Shown here: in pieces, positions 1-5,881 of the stretch | Numbering within the stretch: the stretch's first letter is position 1 | How the letters are laid out: each line of letters begins with the position of its first letter | NCBI GenBank assembly: GCA_019309685.1 | Contig: JAFDFT010000164.1 | Coordinates: forward strand, 1 to 5,881 | Length of the DNA: 5,881 bases | From: Deltaproteobacteria bacterium | GTDB taxonomy: Bacteria; Desulfobacterota; Desulfobacteria; Desulfobacterales; JAABPS01 | Reading direction: 5' to 3' | The notes under the pieces: model-generated | Seen by the model: the letters and a program-made list of their open reading frames with translations, nothing else | What the model was told of the DNA's origin: nothing | Databases searched by the model: none | Translations under genes and position numbers: made by a program

Positions 1-323
1 TCCAGCAAATAGGGATTCAGTCCGGAGGAAAGCATTAGCTTCCGAAACGTGGGCTCGTGAAGCCTCGGTGAACACGAAGCAATGACAACACGATCCAGTC
101 CGTTTTCTTCGATATCGTTTTTTATCTCATGTTGTCCGGGCTCAGAGCACGCGTAACCGATACCTTTGGATACAATCACCCCGTCAAGACCGGATGCGAT
201 TTCAGCCACTTTCTCGCAGTCAACGGTTTGAGAGATGTTCAGACCGCAATGACATACATACACCCCGATACGGACTGTGTGAACTTCATTTTTATTCATG
301 TTTTCAATGATGTTGGCTTCCAT
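1..323 (-). CDS. hdrA: HdrA-like heterodisulfide reductase subunit A, N-terminal 107 codons; 3' end outside window
   Basis: The frame opens with ATG at 323 and stays open to the left edge. After about 17 variable residues it reads VRIGVYVCHCGLNI (17-30), then YACSEPGQ (57-64) and VVIASCSPRLHEPTFRK (79-95), ending at GLNPYLL. These are the hallmark blocks of the HdrA N-terminal domain, including C24, C26, C59 and C84, which contribute to the extra [4Fe-4S] cluster of this domain. Full-length HdrA proteins are about 650 residues or longer and continue with an FAD-binding thioredoxin-reductase-like fold and ferredoxin domains; those parts lie outside the window. HdrA carries the flavin at which electron bifurcation occurs. 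This copy keeps the canonical VCHCG and ASCSPRLHE motifs, unlike the HdrA-like half in the upstream fusion, so it may supply the true bifurcating FAD. It follows the HdrB/C fusion by 182 bp on the same strand. Confidence 0.87.
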   Translation of the reverse strand, partial: MEANIIENMNKNEVHTVRIGVYVCHCGLNISQTVDCEKVAEIASGLDGVIVSKGIGYACSEPGQHEIKNDIEENGLDRVVIASCSPRLHEPTFRKLMLSSGLNPYLL

Positions 324-329
324 TGGTTT

Positions 330-334
330 TCCTT
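330..334 (-). promoter_or_regulatory. Shine-Dalgarno site for the hdrA-like gene
   Basis: AAGGA on the minus strand, 6 bases upstream of the ATG at 323. It favours this ATG over the in-frame ATG eight codons later at 299, which lacks a comparable site. Confidence 0.65.
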
Positions 335-469
335 TTATATATTGATAAATTTGCAAAAAGTGTCATTTAGACGGTTTTGTAAAAATTTCAAACCCAAAGC
401 GTGCAAATTTTGTTATTATGAGGCGTACTTATCGTACGTTGAATGATTGCGAAATTCAGCACAACGCAG

Positions 470-484
470 TCCGCCTCAGGCGGA
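470..484. repeat. Perfect 15-bp palindrome (REP-like or attenuator-like hairpin)
   Basis: TCCGCCT-C-AGGCGGA, with 7-base arms around one central base; as RNA it would fold as a 6-bp GC-rich stem with a 3-base loop. It lies 21 bases past the stop of the MvhD-HdrCB gene. On the minus strand it is followed by a mixed-base run and not by a T-tract, so it is more like an mRNA-stabilising or REP-type hairpin than a terminator. Whether it is repeated elsewhere in the genome cannot be seen here. Confidence 0.5.
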
Positions 485-505
485 TTACGAACCGTCATAT
501 ATTGC

Positions 506-2083
506 TTATTCCCAGCAAATCGTTTTCACGATCATGCTGGTTAAATCCATCATCTCCATTTTAATTTCATCACCCAGATACGGATCTTCCATGGCGCATC
601 TCAAATGAACCTGGCACTTCGGACATGAGGTCAATAAAACATCACTGCCGGTGGCTTTTGCCTGCTTCAGCCGTTTGACCTGAAGCGCCTTGCTGTAAGA
701 ATCACAACCGGTCCAGCAGGTGTTGCCGCAGCAAATAGCAGCACTGCCGCTGTCCTGCATTTCTTCAAAAGAGGCGGGGTTCAGACGGTTTATTAGATTC
801 CGAGGCAGATCAGGCCTGCCGTCAAATCGGCTCAAGCGACAGGAATCCTGAAACGTAATACGTGCATCGATTTTCTGAAAATCGATGGCGCCTTTGCCGA
901 TTTCTCTTTCCAGAAAATCGTACATGTGGGTTATTTTAAAAGGGAGGTCGAATCCATGTTTTGGATAATCATTTGAAATTGTCCAGAAACATTCAGGGCA
1001 GTTGGTAATGACTTCTTCAATTCCCAGGTCGCCGATCATATCCATGTTTAATTGGGCAAGTTTTTCAAAGTTTTTAATATCCCCCCCCCACAGCAGGTCG
1101 TGCCCGCAGCATCTCTCGTTCTCAAGAACCGCCGGTTTTATATCAAAAAAATTAAGAAGACTCATGCTGTCATAAATGGTCTTTGACGTTTGAACACTGA
1201 GGTGCCGGCTGAAAAATATATCAAAATAAGGCGCGCAACCGCCGAAAAACAGGATCTTGCTCTTTGGGTCCACCTCTATGCCGGATGGCAGTTGATTCCA
1301 CCGATTGATTTCAAGGGCAGGTGAGGTCATGGTTCGCATCAGGGACTGAAAAAAACCCCCGTGATTTTCAAGCCCCATAATCTGCTTGCTTTTAAAAACA
1401 TGGCGTATGTCTCTGATAAAGCCGGCAAAATTAACCGCTGATGGACAGCGGTCATAACAAAGCCCGCAGGTCAGGCACGCCCAGACCCCGTTTCTTACTT
1501 CCGGCGAATCAATATCGCCCGCGATAATGGCACCGGCCAGAGCACGGGGTGAAAACGGTTTTCCCGATATGGCAAGCGGACAGGCTGACGTACATTTTCC
1601 GCAATCCTGACATGCATAGACATCATGGTAGGAAATAATTTCTTCAATGGTTTTTACTTCAGTCGCCTCTGTTTTTTCATTTCGCGCGGCCGGGCTTGGA
1701 CCGAGTATTTTTATATCATTAACGAATTTATTTAAAAAGTTTAGCAATCCTTCCGGATCGTCAGGCAAAAAAGTTTCAAGCTGAAGCCTCTTTTCACTCA
1801 ATCCCAGAATATCGAGAACCTTTTTGGTATCATTGGTATTGGCGATCGCTGTATCTGTTCCGCTTCCATAACGACATGCGCCTGGCTTACAACCGATAAG
1901 CGCGACACCATCGGCGTCCATTTCAAACGGTTTGAACAAAAGGGATTTGTTGATCCGTCCGGTACATGGAATCCGAATCATTTTTATTTCACCGGGCATA
2001 TCCGCCCCGCAGTCTTGAAGTGTCATAAACGCGGAGTGAGGGCCCCAGTTGCACAGAAACAACATTATTTTTAATTGATCCAT
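506..2083 (-). CDS. MvhD-HdrC-HdrB fusion: heterodisulfide reductase-like iron-sulfur protein with two CCG motifs
   Basis: A 525-residue soluble protein joining three parts that are separate subunits in methanogens. Residues 1-128 resemble MvhD, the [2Fe-2S] protein that hands electrons to HdrA (FLCNWG at 9-14, IPCTGR at 38-43, GCKPGACRYGSG at 64-75). A polar linker (about 129-147) leads to an HdrC-like domain with two [4Fe-4S] motifs (C158-C161-C164-C168P and C203-C206-C209-C213P). Residues about 275-500 are HdrB-like with two complete CCG motifs: C283, C325-C326, C362/C365 and C415, C451-C452, C487/C490. In HdrB these ligate noncubane clusters at the disulfide-reducing site, so this copy looks catalytically competent. 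There are no membrane segments, unlike DsrK/DsrM or HdrE systems. The ATG at 2083 is the first start after an in-frame TAG (2090-2092) and has only a weak AGGT 4 bases upstream. The gene follows the GltD-HdrA fusion by 35 bp and is probably in the same operon. The substrate is unknown. Confidence 0.87.
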   Translation of the reverse strand: MDQLKIMLFLCNWGPHSAFMTLQDCGADMPGEIKMIRIPCTGRINKSLLFKPFEMDADGVALIGCKPGACRYGSGTDTAIANTNDTKKVLDILGLSEKRLQLETFLPDDPEGLLNFLNKFVNDIKILGPSPAARNEKTEATEVKTIEEIISYHDVYACQDCGKCTSACPLAISGKPFSPRALAGAIIAGDIDSPEVRNGVWACLTCGLCYDRCPSAVNFAGFIRDIRHVFKSKQIMGLENHGGFFQSLMRTMTSPALEINRWNQLPSGIEVDPKSKILFFGGCAPYFDIFFSRHLSVQTSKTIYDSMSLLNFFDIKPAVLENERCCGHDLLWGGDIKNFEKLAQLNMDMIGDLGIEEVITNCPECFWTISNDYPKHGFDLPFKITHMYDFLEREIGKGAIDFQKIDARITFQDSCRLSRFDGRPDLPRNLINRLNPASFEEMQDSGSAAICCGNTCWTGCDSYSKALQVKRLKQAKATGSDVLLTSCPKCQVHLRCAMEDPYLGDEIKMEMMDLTSMIVKTICWE

Positions 2084-2118
2084 TTTTACCTATGTATCAT
2101 CCTTTTCCAATGAACTGC

Positions 2119-5100
2119 CTATGCCAACAGTTCTTCAATGGTTCGTTCAAGAAAACCCTGATTCCGATAAGGGCTGTCAGCCGCGCTGGAAGGGCATACG
2201 GATATACAGTTTCCGCATCCTTTACACAGCGCCTCGTCAACGGACGCGTACCATCCCTGTATGTCATTTGGCGTGAGTGTTATCGCCTGATACGGGCACA
2301 TATTGATACATCGCCCGCAACCCCGGCATATGGTTTCATCAATAACGACCGTAAACCCCTTACTCTGCCTCGGTCCTCTTGGCATGATCGCAGCCGCCTG
2401 TATAGCCGCAGCCGCTCCTTTTTTTAATTTAGACACATTGATGTTCGGCGGATCGGCCAGAAAAAGACCTGGTATAGACGTCGCGCCGGGAAAGAAATAA
2501 GGGATTCCTGTGGCACCGGATCTTTGCCGGCCGGATCTAACGGTAATGCTCGGCAAGTTTTTTTGATGAATATACTGAACGCTTTTGCGTGATTTTTCAC
2601 CCAAAATGACGGCACCCACCTGCAATGTCTGATAAAAATCACCTGTTTCAAATGAGACCTGAAACTCACCGATGGTACCGCTAATACTCTTCACCGAAGC
2701 ATCGGTAAAGAAGTGGATGTTCGAATAGGGATTCAAATCTGCTAACGCTGTGTGGTTCCCGCCGAATAAAAACACATCAAAGCCCGCTTCCGCCAAGGTC
2801 GTGGCGCTGTTCACGGTTGCTTCCGATTCTCCGACAACGGCTGTGGTAAAGTTATAATTTCTGGCAAGCGCCGGCAAAGCCTTTAACCTTCGGGCTCTTT
2901 CTATGGAACGGTTGAAGAGCCCGATAAATTTTCCCAGAGCCAGATCGGCGTCTTTTTTCACCAACCGAAGAACCTCTCCTCTCAAATTGCACGTTTCAAC
3001 CATTGATCGGCTGATTCCCGTGGCCGTAAACAGCGCTTCTTTTAGACGGCTCTTTTGATCCGTGCACGCGCTGCACACAAAATTCAATGGACAGCAGACA
3101 CACGACGCTAAAAGTACGCGCGTCACCCCCTTTTCCCGGATGGCTCTTAAGATATCCAGAGAACCCTCCGGTGTGCATGCAGCATTAATAACTTCTGCGT
3201 GCGCGATATCTTCTTTCGTTTTCAGGTTATCTATATGGGCATCCATTTGGGGAAGCCAGCCCAAAGAATCATTGCATTTGCAGGCAAAGACCCCCACCCG
3301 GATATCGCTGGAAAGACCCTGATCGGGCGTTGTAAAGGAAATACCGTGCCCTTTCGGACGCTGTGAAGAACCGCCTAACAAAACCATGGCGCTTGCCGCA
3401 GCAGCTGAGCCACGTACAAGCATCGCATAAACATCCTGTTTCGCCGCTCTGGGACCGTACGCCCGAATAACATCTTCTCCCTTGACAGGCGGCACCATAT
3501 GAGGATCCGCAATAATAATGACACCTGTATGTTCAATGATTTCTTCAAAAGGTTCTGAGTGGTTGATCGCGCCAACCTCTCCACATGCGTCAACACATTC
3601 CAGGCACTCGGAACACACCCCGCATTGCAGGCAGCGTGCCGTTTCAGATGCAACCTGAGATTCGCTCAAGCCCATGGCTACTTCCATAAAATTCCCCTCC
3701 CGTCTGGCTGACTGCAGTTCCGGCATAATGGATCTTGCTAAAAAGGGGATGTTTTGCGGTATCTTTGGGAAATCGATATCTGCCGGCCGCTCTGTCTTTA
3801 TTTTTATTTCAACGGGAAACTCTTTGGCATGATTTAGTTGGAGGTGAACGGCTTTAGCAGATCGCCTGCCTGATGCCATGGCGTCAACAACGGTTGAAGG
3901 GCCGGTTACCGCGTCGCCGGCAGCGTAAATACCGGGGATACTGGTCCGCATAGACCCGTCTGTGAGGATGGTTCCCTTTTTTGTAAGACTAAATGTGAAC
4001 GTTTGTTGATCTTCGTCAACCATCCCTTTTTGACCGATGGCGACAAAGGCTCTCTTAAATTCAAATTCCAACAGTTTTGCCCCATCAATTTTCACCGGCC
4101 ATGGAATACCATTTGAATCCGGTTTACCGGGAAGGGTAGGCACACATCTTATGTGAGAAAGTTTCCCATTATTTCCTATAAACTCAATTGTCTGAATACT
4201 GTCACGGATCTTGATTCCTTCCTTCTTCGCGGATTCAATTTCCTCGGAATCGGCAGGTATAAGGTCCTTCGAAAACCAGGACAGCAGTGTGACATCCGCA
4301 CCGATTCTGGTCAGGACGCGCGCAAGGTCGAAAGCAGCATTGCCGTCTCCAATAACGGCTGTTTTACCCTCAAGAGATGCGTTGTTTCCCTTGTAATATT
4401 CTTTCAAAAAGGAAATACAGCCCTCCACCCCCTTGAGGTCTTCTCCCGGTACACCCAGCTTGTGATCAAACCACAATCCTGAAGTCAGGATGACGGCGGC
4501 AAAATCGCGGTTTAATGTTTCAAGATCCTTTTTCAGGTCAATTGGAGAGGATGTTTTAAAAAGAACTCCGAGTTTTTCTATATGCGATATTTCCTTGTCC
4601 AATATATCCCGTGGGAGACGGTGAGGCCCAATCCCATACCTGAGAAGCCCGCCCGCCATTTTTTCTTTTTCAAAAACCGTAACAGTATAACCGTATCTGG
4701 CAAGGTCAGCGGCCGCGGCAAGTCCCGCGGGCCCAGAGCCGATAATGGCTATCTTTTCAGCCCTCAGCGGCGGTATGTGCGTATCCGTATCCGGCAGAAA
4801 ATCAGAATCCACCTTATCGGTGATAAACCGTTTGATATCTCTGATGGCAACAGGCGCGTCAAGTTCTCCTCTACGGCATGACACTTCACATGGATGAGTA
4901 CAGATCCTGCCGCACACAGCGGAAAGCACGTTATCCTTTCGAATAAGCCTAAGCGCTTCTTTATATCTGCCCGCCTTTGCCAGTGCCACATACCCTTGAG
5001 CGTTTACGCCCAACGGGCAATTCTCCTGGCAAAGGGGTTCACGCCGTTTATCGATAAAGGGTTTGCCTGGCAGGCTCTGACGGCTGTTCATAACAATCGG

Positions 5101-5490
5101 TTTTTTAGCGTCAAGCGTTTCAACGGGGCACACCTCAACGCAACGGCCGCATTGTATGCACTGCTTGGAATTGATAAACGAAGGGACCTGTTTCATGCGA
5201 ACGCGAAATCCCTGAGGGTTGTGCTTAATCGATTTAATATCCACAGGCATGACACAGTTAATTTGCGGGTTTCTCAGTATACGGATCAGGCCCGGGCGGT
5301 GAGCGTAGTTTAGCGGAACACCTGATTCCAGGCACCATTCGCTTCGATTCAGCTTTTTATCCAAATCCGGTTCGGAATCAATAAGGGTAACAGGGATGCC
5401 CAACTCACCCAGCTTATTGGTCGCAGCGATGCCTGAAGGGGTAGCGCCAATAACAATCACTCGATTTAGCCTGTCTTTTGGACGTTTCAT
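2119..5490 (-). CDS. Mosaic FAD/iron-sulfur oxidoreductase: HdrA-like N-terminus + GltD/NfnL-type NAD(P)H module + HdrA-like C-terminal half
   Basis: Predicted cytoplasmic electron-transfer flavoprotein of 1123 residues. Residues 11-40 are a Rossmann strand with a changed motif (GATPSG), followed by a ferredoxin motif C111-C114-C117-C121P placed as in HdrA. Residues about 150-225 are the GltD/NfnL-type iron-sulfur helical domain (C154, C158, C193, C197, C201, C205). Residues 246-275 carry a perfect FAD motif (GSGPAG at 251-256), 376-405 the dinucleotide motif GDGNAA (381-386), and 520-545 the closing FAD motif AAGDAV. C620 to C636 is another cysteine group. Residues 731-870 resemble the HdrA N-terminal domain (VGVFACKCN, C772, LASCVCC, NLRGE). 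Residues 881-1035 resemble an HdrA Rossmann region without its glycine motif. Two classic [4Fe-4S] motifs close the protein (C1055-C1065, C1089-C1099). About seven clusters are possible. GltD modules exchange electrons with NAD(P)H, and HdrA modules bind the bifurcating FAD. The combination suggests an NAD(P)H-linked Hdr complex serving the adjacent 2-oxoacid oxidoreductase. The physiological direction and substrate are unknown. Confidence 0.85.
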   Translation of the reverse strand: MKRPKDRLNRVIVIGATPSGIAATNKLGELGIPVTLIDSEPDLDKKLNRSEWCLESGVPLNYAHRPGLIRILRNPQINCVMPVDIKSIKHNPQGFRVRMKQVPSFINSKQCIQCGRCVEVCPVETLDAKKPIVMNSRQSLPGKPFIDKRREPLCQENCPLGVNAQGYVALAKAGRYKEALRLIRKDNVLSAVCGRICTHPCEVSCRRGELDAPVAIRDIKRFITDKVDSDFLPDTDTHIPPLRAEKIAIIGSGPAGLAAAADLARYGYTVTVFEKEKMAGGLLRYGIGPHRLPRDILDKEISHIEKLGVLFKTSSPIDLKKDLETLNRDFAAVILTSGLWFDHKLGVPGEDLKGVEGCISFLKEYYKGNNASLEGKTAVIGDGNAAFDLARVLTRIGADVTLLSWFSKDLIPADSEEIESAKKEGIKIRDSIQTIEFIGNNGKLSHIRCVPTLPGKPDSNGIPWPVKIDGAKLLEFEFKRAFVAIGQKGMVDEDQQTFTFSLTKKGTILTDGSMRTSIPGIYAAGDAVTGPSTVVDAMASGRRSAKAVHLQLNHAKEFPVEIKIKTERPADIDFPKIPQNIPFLARSIMPELQSARREGNFMEVAMGLSESQVASETARCLQCGVCSECLECVDACGEVGAINHSEPFEEIIEHTGVIIIADPHMVPPVKGEDVIRAYGPRAAKQDVYAMLVRGSAAAASAMVLLGGSSQRPKGHGISFTTPDQGLSSDIRVGVFACKCNDSLGWLPQMDAHIDNLKTKEDIAHAEVINAACTPEGSLDILRAIREKGVTRVLLASCVCCPLNFVCSACTDQKSRLKEALFTATGISRSMVETCNLRGEVLRLVKKDADLALGKFIGLFNRSIERARRLKALPALARNYNFTTAVVGESEATVNSATTLAEAGFDVFLFGGNHTALADLNPYSNIHFFTDASVKSISGTIGEFQVSFETGDFYQTLQVGAVILGEKSRKSVQYIHQKNLPSITVRSGRQRSGATGIPYFFPGATSIPGLFLADPPNINVSKLKKGAAAAIQAAAIMPRGPRQSKGFTVVIDETICRGCGRCINMCPYQAITLTPNDIQGWYASVDEALCKGCGNCISVCPSSAADSPYRNQGFLERTIEELLA

Positions 5491-5881
5491 GAAATAGCTC
5501 CTGGCTGACCCAATGCTCTCTTCTCACGTCCCTTTAGTTTTGCCAAACCGTAATCAAATCCTTTGGTAAAAGCGGCAATATTTTGTTTCTCTGTGCCTTT
5601 TGGCACTGACTTGGCTACTGTGTCTTTTGCAGCATCAAGAGAAATGATCTTTGTAACGGCCGTAAAAAATCCGACCATGATAATATTGGCCATCATTTTT
5701 CGCCCTAATTCTTCCGCCAGACGTGTCGCCGGGATAGCAAAATAATCTCTATCTATCTTTTGCGGTTTGACCAGATCCTTATCGATTATCAATGTGCTGC
5801 TCTGTTTGATTTGTCCGATATATTTTTCATATCCGGATAGGGACATACATACCAGAACATCGGGACGCCGAATGTATGGAT
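5487..5881 (-). CDS. 2-oxoacid:acceptor (ferredoxin) oxidoreductase, gamma subunit (KorC/VorG-like), C-terminal part; 5' end outside window
   Basis: This is the C-terminal part of the gamma subunit of a 2-oxoacid:ferredoxin oxidoreductase, a cytoplasmic thiamine-diphosphate enzyme that oxidises a 2-oxoacid plus CoA to acyl-CoA and CO2 and reduces ferredoxin. The frame is open to the right edge. The first readable residues, PYIRRPDVLVCMSLSGYEKY, match the family's 'PDVLv-ms--aydky' segment, so an internal Met at 5846 is not the true start. The later run MMANIIMVGFFTAV, followed by VPKGTEKQNIAAFTKGFDYG, matches the typical C-terminus (gain of a new subunit interface, then 'N--Af--G'). About 131 codons are visible; full-length relatives have roughly 180-190. 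The substrate (2-oxoglutarate, branched-chain or aromatic 2-oxoacid) cannot be told from this subunit. The alpha and beta subunits are probably upstream, outside the window. Its stop overlaps the next start in ATGA, which indicates translational coupling. Confidence 0.88.
   Translation of the reverse strand, partial: PYIRRPDVLVCMSLSGYEKYIGQIKQSSTLIIDKDLVKPQKIDRDYFAIPATRLAEELGRKMMANIIMVGFFTAVTKIISLDAAKDTVAKSVPKGTEKQNIAAFTKGFDYGLAKLKGREKRALGQPGAIS
5498..5502 (-). promoter_or_regulatory. Shine-Dalgarno site for the GltD-HdrA fusion gene
   Basis: AGGAG on the minus strand, 7 bases upstream of the ATG at 5490. It lies inside the end of the gamma-subunit gene and supports the ATG at 5490 as the start, in agreement with the 4-base ATGA overlap. 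Confidence 0.75.

Larger units (their letters stand above)
324..505. other. AT-rich gap before the canonical hdrA-like gene; possible leader or weak promoter region
   Basis: A 182-bp non-coding stretch, far longer than the other junctions here (a 4-base overlap and a 35-bp spacer). Positions about 330-420 are clearly AT-rich. It holds a 15-bp palindrome (470-484), a small CGTAC/GTACG hairpin (424-438), and a 9-bp inverted repeat AAATTTGCA/TGCAAATTT (347-355 and 402-410, 46 bases apart). I see no convincing -35/-10 pair or sigma-54 site on the minus strand. No U-rich tract follows the hairpins on either strand, so a classic intrinsic terminator is not supported. The gap may hold a secondary promoter or an mRNA processing site for the downstream gene, but this is inference. 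Confidence 0.35.

Noticed and set aside
129..446. Plus-strand open frame of 105 codons
   Set aside because: It lies antisense to the HdrA N-terminus and the AT-rich gap, has no recognisable motif, and the opposite strand has clear HdrA hallmarks.
470..484. Palindrome as a Rho-independent terminator
   Set aside because: The stem is suitable but no T-run follows it on either strand.
388..498. Minus-strand 36-codon open frame in the gap before hdrA
   Set aside because: It contains the palindrome, has no good ribosome site and no family-like features; likely chance.
2092..2427. Plus-strand open frame of 111 codons
   Set aside because: Antisense to the two C-terminal [4Fe-4S] motifs of the fusion; its arginine-rich composition is a by-product of the real gene.
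3375..3653. Minus-strand 92-codon frame inside the fusion gene
   Set aside because: Same-strand, out-of-frame shadow of the cysteine-rich stretch at residues 620-700.
4153..4482. Plus-strand open frame of 109 codons
   Set aside because: Antisense to the NAD(P)-binding part of the fusion, with no motif of its own.
4894..5313. Plus-strand open frame of 139 codons
   Set aside because: It is a mirror frame of the GltD-HdrA fusion; the minus-strand frame carries exact ferredoxin and GltD cysteine motifs.
5487..5846. Complete 119-codon small gene starting at 5846
   Set aside because: The frame continues upstream to the window edge with family-typical residues (RRPDVLVC), so this is the tail of a longer gene.

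Overview
The window is a single minus-strand block of redox genes, most likely from an anaerobic bacterium of the Desulfobacterota (sulfate-reducer or syntroph type). This is inferred from dense iron-sulfur and heterodisulfide reductase (Hdr) chemistry, 2-oxoacid:ferredoxin oxidoreductase, and moderate GC with AT-rich spacers. No rRNA, tRNA or other taxonomic marker is present, so the assignment is only a guess from gene content.

Layout in transcription order (right to left): (1) the C-terminal 131 codons of a 2-oxoacid:acceptor oxidoreductase gamma subunit (KorC/VorG type), entering from the right edge; (2) coupled to it by an ATGA overlap, an 1123-residue mosaic flavoprotein with an HdrA-like N-terminal stub, a complete GltD/NfnL-like FAD-NAD(P)H module, and a second HdrA-like half ending in two [4Fe-4S] ferredoxin motifs; (3) after 35 bp, a 525-residue fusion of MvhD, HdrC and HdrB domains with both CCG cysteine motifs complete; (4) after a 182-bp AT-rich gap holding a perfect 15-bp palindrome, the first 107 codons of a canonical-looking HdrA, which runs off the left edge and is easy to miss because it has no stop in the window.

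Working model (inference): the parts make a soluble electron-transfer complex. Oxidation of a 2-oxoacid would yield reduced ferredoxin. The GltD-like module would exchange electrons with NAD(P)H, and the HdrA modules would pass them through MvhD/HdrC to the CCG-type HdrB site, where an unidentified substrate (disulfide, DsrC-like protein, quinone or other) would react. No hydrogenase or Flox gene is seen in the window, so the GltD module may be the NAD(P)H entry or exit point. The HdrA half inside the fusion has lost its recognisable FAD motif, so the separate downstream HdrA may carry the bifurcating flavin. There are no mobile elements, CRISPR arrays or RNA genes.
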